Shown here one piece after another: positions 46,045 to 53,112 of a DNA stretch of 64,000 nucleotides; position 1 is the stretch's first letter, and each line of letters begins with the position of its first letter. A model generated the notes under the pieces. It was not told the DNA's origin. It searched no databases and was given only the letters and a program-made list of their open reading frames with translations. The DNA lies in contig JAILHK010000011.1 of the NCBI GenBank assembly GCA_024695815.1, forward strand, positions 1-64,000, in the 5' to 3' direction. Made by a program: the position numbers and the translations under genes. This stretch comes from Prevotella sp. (lineage in GTDB: Bacteria > Bacteroidota > Bacteroidia > Bacteroidales > Bacteroidaceae).

Positions 46045-46121
46045 CACCGCTTTACCGTCACCCTGACAGCGACGGGAACGAGAATGATACAATACCATCA
46101 ACTAAAAAAAGTAATAATGAC

Positions 46122-48404
46122 ATGAAACGAAAACTATTAATGCTTGTTGCAAGTACCTGTATGGCATTTGCTGCACAGGCCAAAGGCAACTATGCCGACT
46201 ATGTGAGTACGCTGGTGGGCACAGACTCGAACTTCGAGCTCTCTACCGGCAACACCTATCCAGCCACGGCCATGCCTTGGGGCATGAACTTCTGGACGCC
46301 ACAGACAGGAAATATGGGCGACGGATGGGTGTACAGCTATAATGCCAATCGCATACGCGGCTTCAAACAGACCCATCAGCCCAGTCCATGGATGAACGAC
46401 TACGGACAGTTTGCGCTGATGCCTACCACCGGCACACCTGTGTTTGCCGAGGGCGACCGCGCCAGCTTCTTCAACCATAAGGCAGAGACAGCCCTACCTT
46501 ACTACTATCAGGTATATCTGGCCGACTATGACATCAACACAGAGCTGGTGCCAACAGAACGTGCTGCCATGTTTCGCTTCACATTCCCCGAAAACGAACA
46601 GTCGTGCGTGGTCATCGATGCGCTGGATCGTGGCTCGTCAGTGACCATCATCCCTGGTGAGCGTAAGATTGTAGGCTACTCGACCAAGAACAGCGGGGGC
46701 GTGCCAGGCAACTTCAAGAACTATTTCGTCATTGTCTTCGACAAGCCCTTTACCTATACCGCTGCCGTTCCTAATGGCGACATCCGCAAAGGCGAGCTGG
46801 AGGCCAGCGGCAACCATGCCGGTGCCATCATCGGCTTTGCCACGAAGAAAGGCGAGCAGGTGCACGCACGAGTAGCTTCATCGTTTATCAGCACCGAACA
46901 GGCCGAGCTGAACCTGAAAGAACTGGGCAAGCTGTCGTTCGACCAGCTGAAACAGAAAGGACGCGAGCGCTGGAACGAGGTGCTGGGACGCATCGAAGTA
47001 GAGAGCAGCGATGTGAACGAGCTGCGCACATTCTATAGTTGTCTGTATCGCAGCACCCTGTTCCCACGTATGTTCTACGAGAAGGATGCCAAGGGACAGA
47101 TTGTGCACTATAGCCCGCACACCGGCGAAGTGCTGCCCGGCTACCTGTTTACCGACACAGGCTTCTGGGACTCGTTCCGCGGACTGATGCCACTGGTCAA
47201 CCTGATCTATCCCGAGATGAGCGAACAGATGGAAGAGGGCTTTTATAATGCCTATAAGGAGAGTGGTTTTTATCCTGAGTGGGCTACACCCGGACACCGT
47301 GGCTGCATGGTGGGCAACAACTCTGCCTCGGTGGTGGCCGACGCCTTCGTGAAGGGCAATATCAAGAAGGATGCCCTCGAGATGTATAAAGGACTGCTGA
47401 AGGGTGCCAATGCTGTTCACCCCAAGGTATCGTCGTCGGGCCGACTGGCTTTCAAGGAATACAACGAGCTGGGCTATGTGCCTTCTGACGTAGTGGGCCA
47501 GAGCGCCTCACGCACATTGGAGTATGCCTACGACGACTGGTGCATCTACCAGATGGGTAAGCGCCTGGGACGCCCGGCCAGCGAGACCGACATCTACAAG
47601 CAGCGCTGCCTGAACTACAAGAACATCTATCATCCCAAATACGGCATGATGAGCGGACGCGACTCGAAAGGAAACTTCCCCGACGACTTCAAGGCTGACG
47701 AGTGGTGGGGCCCCTTCACCGAGGGTAACAGCTGGCACTGGACGTGGTGTGTGTTCCACGACATCCGCGGACTCATCTCGCTGATGGGTGGCGACCAGGC
47801 CTTCATCAACAAGCTGGACGCCGTATTCACCACACCTCCCACCTTTGGCGGCGCGGTGGACACACGCAAGCAGCTGATCCACGAGATGCGCGAAATGCAG
47901 GTGGTCAACATGGGACAGTATGCCCACGGCAACCAGCCCATACAGCACATGATCTACCTCTATAACTATGCCGGCGAGCCTTGGAAGACGCAGTACTGGG
48001 TACGCGAAGCTATGCGCCGTCTCTACTTCGCTACACCCGACGGCTATTGCGGCGACGAGGACAACGGACAGACTTCTGCCTGGTACATCATGTCGGCACT
48101 AGGTTTCTATTCTGTATGTCCTGCCACCGACCAGTACGTGCTGGGCGCTCCTCTCTTCAAGAAAGCAAAGGTGAACTTGGCCAACGGCAAGACCATTGAC
48201 CTGTCGGCACCAGCCAACAGCGACGAGAACCGCTACGTGCAGTCGCTCACGGTGAATGGAAAGACGTACGACAAGAACTACTTCACCCATGAACAGTTGA
48301 TGCGCGGTGTGAAGCTGAACTACCAGATGGGTAGCAAGCCAAACAAGCGTCGTGGCACGAAGCCATCGGCCTATCCCTATTCGTTTTCAGATAACAATGA
48401 GTAA
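46122..48404 (+). CDS. GH92 alpha-mannosidase
   Basis: A 760-residue secreted enzyme from the ATG at 46122, with signal peptide MKRKLLMLVASTCMAFAAQAK. GH92 features are YVSTLVGTDSNFELSTGNTYP near the N-terminus, GFKQTHQPSPWMNDYGQF, TDTGFWDSFRGLMPL, the likely catalytic acid Glu in PFTEGNSWHWTW, and the likely base pair in GDEDNGQTSAWY (about residue 646) some 110 residues later. These enzymes are calcium-dependent, inverting exo-alpha-mannosidases acting on N-glycans or mannans. An upstream frame to 46032 crosses the promoter and is rejected. It is monocistronic but shares operator architecture with the GH38 operon, so the two enzymes probably act on the same glycan. Confidence 0.93.
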   Translation: MKRKLLMLVASTCMAFAAQAKGNYADYVSTLVGTDSNFELSTGNTYPATAMPWGMNFWTPQTGNMGDGWVYSYNANRIRGFKQTHQPSPWMNDYGQFALMPTTGTPVFAEGDRASFFNHKAETALPYYYQVYLADYDINTELVPTERAAMFRFTFPENEQSCVVIDALDRGSSVTIIPGERKIVGYSTKNSGGVPGNFKNYFVIVFDKPFTYTAAVPNGDIRKGELEASGNHAGAIIGFATKKGEQVHARVASSFISTEQAELNLKELGKLSFDQLKQKGRERWNEVLGRIEVESSDVNELRTFYSCLYRSTLFPRMFYEKDAKGQIVHYSPHTGEVLPGYLFTDTGFWDSFRGLMPLVNLIYPEMSEQMEEGFYNAYKESGFYPEWATPGHRGCMVGNNSASVVADAFVKGNIKKDALEMYKGLLKGANAVHPKVSSSGRLAFKEYNELGYVPSDVVGQSASRTLEYAYDDWCIYQMGKRLGRPASETDIYKQRCLNYKNIYHPKYGMMSGRDSKGNFPDDFKADEWWGPFTEGNSWHWTWCVFHDIRGLISLMGGDQAFINKLDAVFTTPPTFGGAVDTRKQLIHEMREMQVVNMGQYAHGNQPIQHMIYLYNYAGEPWKTQYWVREAMRRLYFATPDGYCGDEDNGQTSAWYIMSALGFYSVCPATDQYVLGAPLFKKAKVNLANGKTIDLSAPANSDENRYVQSLTVNGKTYDKNYFTHEQLMRGVKLNYQMGSKPNKRRGTKPSAYPYSFSDNNE

Positions 48405-48441
48405 GTCGTAAGCCCCACGGGGGCAACTGCTCAAAAACAAA

Positions 48442-48480
48442 GCCGGCCTGGACATGCATAACGTCCAGGCCGGCATTTTT
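48442..48480. terminator. Terminator between GH92 and porT
   Basis: A perfect 12-bp stem GCCGGCCTGGAC / GTCCAGGCCGGC with a 9-base loop and ATTTTT on the plus strand. The two genes converge here, so it can end both transcripts; it is strongest for the plus strand. Confidence 0.88.
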
Positions 48481-48499
48481 CTTATACCAGGAGCCTACC

Positions 48500-49246
48500 C
48501 TACTCGAAGTAAAGCGTAAACACAAACATACTGCTACGTGCCGACTGCACGGCATTGGAGAATACACGCTGATTCACATCGCGCAACTCGTTAGCGTGAC
48601 TCTTGTCGTACGCATTGGTCAGACCATAGCAGAACTTCAACTCAGGTATCAACTTGAAGAACGGCAAGTAAAGGTCGCAGCCCATGCCCACCTCCACCAT
48701 CATATCGAAAGGTTTCAGGTGCATATAGTCCTGATCCTTGCCCGACAGATTCAGCATGGGGCTCACGCCAGCCAGCATGTAGGGACGATAGTTATTGAAT
48801 CGTTCGGCGGCAAACTTCACATCCACGGGCACCGACACAGACGTATTCTTCATGTCCTGCGTTGTCTCGCGCGGCGTACCGTTCTCGCTCAGGTTGTCCA
48901 TGTCGCGAAACACCAGTCGTTTCGATCCGAAATGCATCGACGGCGTAACGCGCAGCGATAGGTACTGATTCAGTCTGAGGTCGCCCACCACACCAACGCT
49001 AAATCCCGGATTCCACGTGTCGGCATCGCAATACACCGTGCGTTCCGTGTCGCCCACGTCAGGCAGCGACACCAATTGCGGTCCCACATTCTTCATTTTC
49101 ACATCCTGCATATTCATGCCGATGCTGATGCCAAAGTGCATGGGTCGCAGATCCACATAGGGTCTGTTCTGCACTTTGCGCTTCTGGGCGGCGCCATTGG
49201 CCACGGCCACGGCCAGTATGATGAGTATCAAGAATAGTCGTTTCAT
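48500..49246 (-). CDS. porT: PorT-family outer-membrane beta-barrel protein
   Basis: A 248-residue protein with signal peptide MKRLFLILIILAVAVANGAAQ. The mature start RKVQNRPYVDLRPMHFGISIGMNMQD matches the PorT/SprT pattern (NRPY-D-x-x-x-HFG). Alternating beta strands follow, ending in SSMFVFTLYFE, a barrel-type C-terminal strand. PorT is needed for type IX secretion in Porphyromonas and flavobacteria. This fits the several proteins here with type IX tails. The general outer-membrane-barrel family is certain; the PorT assignment is by motif and length. No clear promoter seen. Confidence 0.72.
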   Translation of the reverse strand: MKRLFLILIILAVAVANGAAQKRKVQNRPYVDLRPMHFGISIGMNMQDVKMKNVGPQLVSLPDVGDTERTVYCDADTWNPGFSVGVVGDLRLNQYLSLRVTPSMHFGSKRLVFRDMDNLSENGTPRETTQDMKNTSVSVPVDVKFAAERFNNYRPYMLAGVSPMLNLSGKDQDYMHLKPFDMMVEVGMGCDLYLPFFKLIPELKFCYGLTNAYDKSHANELRDVNQRVFSNAVQSARSSMFVFTLYFE

Positions 49247-49334
49247 TGTTTATTTATAACGCAGAATGCGCGCTATTATTATATATCCCGCTTGCAAATC
49301 ACAATTTCGACACCGTATAAATTGATAAAAAAAA

Positions 49335-49350
49335 TACCAAAAGTTTGGTA
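49335..49350. promoter_or_regulatory. Perfect 16-bp palindrome over the ferredoxin promoter
   Basis: TACCAAAAGTTTGGTA is a 7+2+7 perfect palindrome. Its right arm contains the TTTG of the -33 element (49344-49347), so a protein bound there would block the ferredoxin promoter. It also lies 89 bases before the divergent porT start. Confidence 0.55.
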
Positions 49351-49376
49351 CGGTTCCGAAAAACTTTGTATCTTTG
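49344..49376 (+). promoter_or_regulatory. Promoter of the ferredoxin gene
   Basis: TTTG (49344-49347), a 21-base spacer and TATCTTTG (49369-49376). The start codon is 46 bases downstream. Confidence 0.75.
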
Positions 49377-49421
49377 CATCACAATAATTGAGTATTAACT
49401 AATCAAAAATTTAGAAAGATT

Positions 49422-49589
49422 ATGGCATATGTAATTGGTGACGACTGTATCGCATGCGGTACATGTCAGGGTGAGTGCCCCGTAGAGGCTATCTCTGAGG
49501 GCGAGAAGTATTCAATCGATGCTGATGCTTGCACCGAGTGCGGTACTTGCGCTAGTGTTTGTCCTTCTGAGGCCATCCACCTGGGCTAA
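49422..49589 (+). CDS. Small 2[4Fe-4S] ferredoxin
   Basis: A 55-residue protein starting at ATG 49422 (MAYVIGDDCIACGTCQGECP) and ending at the TAA at 49587-49589. It has two complete CxxCxxCxxxCP clusters: CIACGTCQGECP and CTECGTCASVCP, the mark of clostridial-type 2[4Fe-4S] ferredoxins. It carries electrons for pyruvate:ferredoxin oxidoreductase and similar enzymes in anaerobes. Own promoter, a possible repressor palindrome and a perfect terminator show it is a single-gene transcript. Start is unambiguous. Confidence 0.97.
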   Translation: MAYVIGDDCIACGTCQGECPVEAISEGEKYSIDADACTECGTCASVCPSEAIHLG

Positions 49590-49615
49590 TTCAATTTAGC
49601 TTTTCATAAACCACT

Positions 49616-49648
49616 AATGGCGAGTCATCCCAATGGAGACTCGCCATT
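49616..49648 (+). terminator. Terminator of the ferredoxin gene
   Basis: AATGGCGAGTC pairs perfectly with GACTCGCCATT (11 bp) around an 11-base loop, followed by TCTTTT, 27 bases after the ferredoxin stop. Confidence 0.88.
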
Positions 49649-49746
49649 TCTTTTGTATCTTCTCTAAACAAAAAGTTTGAGCGTTGCGCGTGTTAACTTT
49701 CGTTTCATAGCTACAAGATAATGAATTATTTAATTAATGTTTTTAT

Positions 49747-49785
49747 AACGGATGGCTCTTGCAGAGGTCTGAAGAGCCATCCGTT
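49747..49785. terminator. Second strong hairpin upstream of the minus-strand gene end
   Basis: AACGGATGGCTCTT pairs perfectly with AAGAGCCATCCGTT (14 bp) around an 11-base loop. The T-rich tail (TTTTC) is on the plus strand, although no plus-strand gene lies directly before it. It may also end the minus-strand transcript finishing at 49863. Confidence 0.75.
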
Positions 49786-49862
49786 TTCAATCTCGTGGTC
49801 ACGCCATGTTCACCACTATATTTCTATAGAGTCAATGGTATCGACCATTAGAAGCTGCCATT

Positions 49863-50411
49863 TCAACGAATAGGGCAATCATCATAAGACATTCTTCCGA
49901 ATATTATTTTAGCCCTTTGCATATACTCGTCCCAGTTATCTGCCACCTTCTTCAGAAGTTCCTTGCGCTCTTTCTCGTCATAGACAGCCTTTATCCACAC
50001 ATCAGTGATGGCACGCTTAGTGCCATCGGGGAAGACATGCGTGAACTCTGCAAGCAAGATACGACTATTCAGAAACTTATAGGTGAAATAAGCATCTGTC
50101 TCCCACTGCGGCCCTGCCTGGTGCAGCGTTATCTTTTCATGATAAGTGTTGTCGCTGGTAACCTCATAATTACCAAAAAGCCACGGATTGAAATCAAAAT
50201 CCTCATAGTGATTGTAATCAGCGGGATTTAAGTAAAAGCCGAACAAACGGCCATCGGGCATAAACACCTTACCAGCCGAGCCAATCATTATAATGCCAGA
50301 GCCTCTGTATTCCACTTTCTGCCATACTCCGACCAAAGGATTGTTTTTGCCGGCAAAAGACACCATTGAACACAATGCCATAACGGCAAACGAAAAAAGA
50401 AACTTTTTCAT
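49863..50411 (-). CDS. Small secreted lipocalin-like protein
   Basis: A 182-residue protein with signal peptide MKKFLFSFAVMALCSMVSFAG. The mature start NNPLVGVWQKVEYRG is typical of lipocalin-like or DUF4488-type proteins of Prevotella and Bacteroides, a recalled resemblance. No catalytic motif is visible. The C-terminal 45 residues are charged and helical (YDEKERKELLKKVADNWDEYMQRAK). It is the last gene of the minus-strand secretion region, 56 bases after the 515-residue gene. Whether it belongs functionally to that region is unclear. Confidence 0.65.
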   Translation of the reverse strand: MKKFLFSFAVMALCSMVSFAGKNNPLVGVWQKVEYRGSGIIMIGSAGKVFMPDGRLFGFYLNPADYNHYEDFDFNPWLFGNYEVTSDNTYHEKITLHQAGPQWETDAYFTYKFLNSRILLAEFTHVFPDGTKRAITDVWIKAVYDEKERKELLKKVADNWDEYMQRAKIIFGRMSYDDCPIR

Positions 50412-50467
50412 AATTACAAATTGTTTTTAGTGATTATTGGTTTTTTATATTACACAGAATTCTTCGA

Positions 50468-52015
50468 TCACTCCTTATTCTCTACAAACTGTCGGAAAGA
50501 GGTTTGCTGCCAAGGTTCAAACTCCTGAAGCACGCTGTTCAGTTCATCTTTGTAACGAGCAGAGAGATCGCTTACGACTGTACGCCACAGTTCTGAGACA
50601 GAATCTTGGGCCATGGCACCAATAGAGATACCTACCATCTTGCGGAGCTTCTCACGTACAGGAATACATCTCAACAACTTGAAAGTATAAATGTATCTAT
50701 CGGCATTGTCACGGAAGCCATTATTTCCATACTCATCTGAAATCATCACGGCATAGAATTCACTCCACGTCGACGGGAACCCTTCGAAGAATAGGTGTTG
50801 CATCTCACGCTGATGCATGTTCTTTGACACTAGGTTCCTGTATGCCACAGCCATAAGGAGCGTATCTGTAACAGCAGAAGGTTCTCTCTCTCCGAATTTG
50901 CGTAACGGCTTTTCCGCCTCAGGGATATACATCTGAAGTATGGTTCCCTTATCACTATGAATGCGTGTTAAGACAATCCCTTTATCAGTCTTACAACTAT
51001 CTTCCGTCATCCTACAAGGGACCACAAATTCGATTCCTGGAGTCTGCTTTGGTACACAATTCGTGATATAATAGCAAAGCGAATCTGTCATACAAACAAG
51101 CTCAACATCAAAGAACCCATATCCACGTCCATATATCTCTTTGATAAAGCGTTGCTTTTTGTTGCCCACCACATTCTTTTGCATAAACCTATTATCCTGC
51201 TGCATGAACTGCCAGAAACGAGCTCTTTGAAGCTCGGTCTTCTCATTCAGCAACTGCGAAACCAATCGTTTGTTGCGAGCCACCTTGGTTGCCACTATCT
51301 TCTGCCACATGTCCGAGGCCGGGGTGTTTTGTATCGGCATTCCAATGGTGACGTCAATGAGTTTACGATAGTACTCCTTGGTATCAATGTCCTTTAGATT
51401 GCTAAACGCATTGAGATACTTCTCAAAGTCGTGCGAGAAGTCCTGCTTGTAGATAGCATTTATATCGTTTTTGAAGAAAGCACCATTGAACGTGCGCTCA
51501 AAATCATACCATGTGGATGGGAACCTATCAAAGAACGCTTGCTGATATTGTTTGCCATGCTTTCTTATCAACTCTTTATAGGAGCAAGAAAAACGTAACG
51601 TATCGAATTTCTCACTATCATTTTTACTGAGGATTCGCTCGTTGTAATCGGCAACGTCTTCGCAATACAAGGAGATGCCATTGTCTGATACTGACATAAT
51701 TCTAAAGTTAAAGGTCTTGGATGGCGTTGACTCATTCGATTTCACAACGACATACCTCCCTTTTTTGCTTTTCCCGACTAGGTCATCACGGAACTTACTG
51801 TGTGGTTCCATTGAAAGATAGTAAGCTTCTGCATCCACGCCTAAGCTCGACAATTTAGTACCCATATATATACTATCCTCCGTGAAAGCTACTTGATAGG
51901 AAATTCTGTTCCAATTCCACGAGCTGGACTTCAGAAAATCCATCGTCACTTCCTGAGCATTAATGACTGATGAAATCATTAATGCAAAAAGCGTAGAACT
52001 ATATTTCTTTTTCAT
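50468..52015 (-). CDS. Secreted protein with internal FPSTW duplication, partner of the papain-like effector
   Basis: A 515-residue protein of unknown function with signal peptide MKKKYSSTLFALMISSVINAQ. It contains two related halves: FFDRFPSTWYDFERTF (about residue 163) with IGMPIQNTPASDMWQKIV, and FFEGFPSTWSEFYAVM (about residue 410) with IGAMAQDSVSELWRTVV. Each half ends in a similar helical tail (RARFWQFMQQ and QTSFRQFVENKE). It follows the papain-like double-glycine protein by 32 bases, so they are co-expressed. Remnants of its last ~30 residues occur twice more in this cluster (53008-53112 and 56716-56742). It may be an immunity protein, chaperone or inhibitor; this is inference from position only. 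Confidence 0.7.
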   Translation of the reverse strand: MKKKYSSTLFALMISSVINAQEVTMDFLKSSSWNWNRISYQVAFTEDSIYMGTKLSSLGVDAEAYYLSMEPHSKFRDDLVGKSKKGRYVVVKSNESTPSKTFNFRIMSVSDNGISLYCEDVADYNERILSKNDSEKFDTLRFSCSYKELIRKHGKQYQQAFFDRFPSTWYDFERTFNGAFFKNDINAIYKQDFSHDFEKYLNAFSNLKDIDTKEYYRKLIDVTIGMPIQNTPASDMWQKIVATKVARNKRLVSQLLNEKTELQRARFWQFMQQDNRFMQKNVVGNKKQRFIKEIYGRGYGFFDVELVCMTDSLCYYITNCVPKQTPGIEFVVPCRMTEDSCKTDKGIVLTRIHSDKGTILQMYIPEAEKPLRKFGEREPSAVTDTLLMAVAYRNLVSKNMHQREMQHLFFEGFPSTWSEFYAVMISDEYGNNGFRDNADRYIYTFKLLRCIPVREKLRKMVGISIGAMAQDSVSELWRTVVSDLSARYKDELNSVLQEFEPWQQTSFRQFVENKE

Positions 52016-52047
52016 GTTTATAAATTTATAATTACGAATTTAAAGAG

Positions 52048-52908
52048 TCAGGTATAAGGATCTATTACTTCGTTTAACTTAAAAAAGCTATCATTGAAGA
52101 ACTTATCTATCGAATAAAGTTCTTCTTTTCCAGTTCCTGGATTTATACATCTTAAAGATGATTTACCTTCAGAATAGTCGCAGCCTAAAACTAAAACCTC
52201 ATGTCCCTGATTCTTATATTTTGGATTTGGATCAGCACCGGGTAACAATGTACCGACAACAGGTTTGTTAGCGCTGCTTGTTGCCTGTATAATGGAATCG
52301 TAAGAATTATCCACCTTTTCTCCTTTAAAAGCTTTTCTAAAAAAGGGTTCTACTTCACAATATGGGATCCCTTCGTCTATAGGAAATTTTTTACCATACC
52401 ACTTATTATAAAGACTTACCATTTTCCCTTCGTCCATCCATAATGCACCAAGCATTGCTGCGGCATATGACATCACTGTAGGCACACATGTTCCATTCGC
52501 TGACTGTGGTTTATAACTACTACCATTAGAAGCTGTGGTTCCTGACGTTCCATAATTACTGGATCCATAGTCACTACCATAGCCATAGTCGGAACCATAT
52601 CCATAGTCAGAACCACTACCATAGCCATAATCGGAACCATAGCCAGAACTACAACCGTAACCACAGTCTGAACCATAACCAGCTCCAGAATCTCCATTGT
52701 CGTATTGACCAGACCAGCATATATGGCCTACTTGATCATAATAATAGACGGCATCCGTTCCCGCATATTGCAGCCATTCAGAATATGTAAATGGTTCCAA
52801 GAGGGATCCATTTCCACCACCCACAATTCTTTTCTGTTCAAACAGTTTCATGATCTCTGCATGCAACTCCAATTGGGAGAGCGTTGCTTTGGTTAGTTTT
52901 CGTTTCAT
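52048..52908 (-). CDS. Double-glycine-leader protein with YG-rich linker and papain/C39-like domain
   Basis: A 286-residue protein. The leader (MKRKLTKATLSQLELHAEIM..., ending KRIVGGG at residues 26-32) is nearly identical to those of two genes upstream and should be cut after GG by the C39 peptidase of the nearby exporter. A short conserved module follows (TYSEWLQY...VYYYDQVGHICWSG, residues 41-67), then a Tyr-Gly-Ser-Asp-rich linker (about residues 77-120). The C-terminal domain has Cys141 in GTCVPTVMSY, His236 in GHEVLVLGC and Asn256 in INPGTG, the order and spacing of a papain/C39-like Cys-His-Asn fold. It is probably a secreted cysteine peptidase or related transferase, possibly a toxin. 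Shared leader and linker with divergent C-terminus suggest a modular effector family. Confidence 0.82.
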   Translation of the reverse strand: MKRKLTKATLSQLELHAEIMKLFEQKRIVGGGNGSLLEPFTYSEWLQYAGTDAVYYYDQVGHICWSGQYDNGDSGAGYGSDCGYGCSSGYGSDYGYGSGSDYGYGSDYGYGSDYGSSNYGTSGTTASNGSSYKPQSANGTCVPTVMSYAAAMLGALWMDEGKMVSLYNKWYGKKFPIDEGIPYCEVEPFFRKAFKGEKVDNSYDSIIQATSSANKPVVGTLLPGADPNPKYKNQGHEVLVLGCDYSEGKSSLRCINPGTGKEELYSIDKFFNDSFFKLNEVIDPYT

Positions 52909-53038
52909 TGTTCCCTAATAGGTTTTTAATTACTTATTGCCTTATATTTTTTTCGTATCCCCAAAGGCCAAAGCCTTGGGGATACGGAATCTAGAGTTTT
53001 TTTGCAATCATCTCACTACCTTGTTTTCTACGAACTCA
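52826..53038 (-). repeat. Duplicated boundary block, copy 1
   Basis: The first ~25 codons of the papain-like gene, the 130-base gap before it, and the start of the tail scar are nearly identical to 56532-56745. The shared DNA includes the leader start, CCTAATAGGTTTTTAATTAC, a hairpin, and ATCTAGAG followed by a T-run. The two blocks sit in front of different cargo genes, so they look like recombination boundaries. Confidence 0.75.
52954..52986 (-). other. Conserved intercistronic hairpin, copy 1
   Basis: CGTATCCCCAAAGGC and GCCTTGGGGATACG pair with one bulged A and a short CAAA loop, 46 bases before the papain-like start. On the minus strand it is followed by an A-run, not a T-run, so it is not a plain terminator. 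A second copy at 56661-56693 has a compensating base-pair change. Confidence 0.65.
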
Positions 53039-53112
53039 CGGAATGACGTTTGTTGCCAAGGTTCGAACTCCTGAAGCACGCTGTTCAGTTCTTCTTTGTG
53101 TTGGTAACAACA
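53008..53112 (-). pseudogene. Tail remnant of a 515-type partner gene
   Basis: Directly after the M16 stop and in the same frame, the minus strand reads CCYQHKEELNSVLQEFEP, then WQQTSFREFVENKVVR and a stop at 53008-53010. This is nearly identical to the last 28 residues of the 515-residue protein (ELNSVLQEFEPWQQTSFRQF). It has no start of its own. It looks like the 3' end of a lost partner gene left by recombination. Confidence 0.75.

Noticed and set aside
46032..46121. Upstream start of the GH92 gene at 46032
   Set aside because: The ATG lies just before and overlaps the promoter region (-7 at 46037-46044), and the added residues are not signal-like; the ATG at 46122 opens a good signal peptide.
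47700..48075. Idea that GH92 lacks its catalytic acid because of HGNQPIQH instead of HGNEP
   Set aside because: The likely acid is the Glu in FTEGNSW, about 110 residues before GDEDNG, and it is present.
52473..52697. Met/Val-rich open frame within the linker of the papain-like gene (also 58295-58525)
   Set aside because: These are other-frame readings of the YG-rich repeat DNA and overlap the real genes.
52954..52986. Simple terminator before the papain-like gene
   Set aside because: On the coding (minus) strand the hairpin is followed by A residues, not T; treated as an RNA structural element instead.
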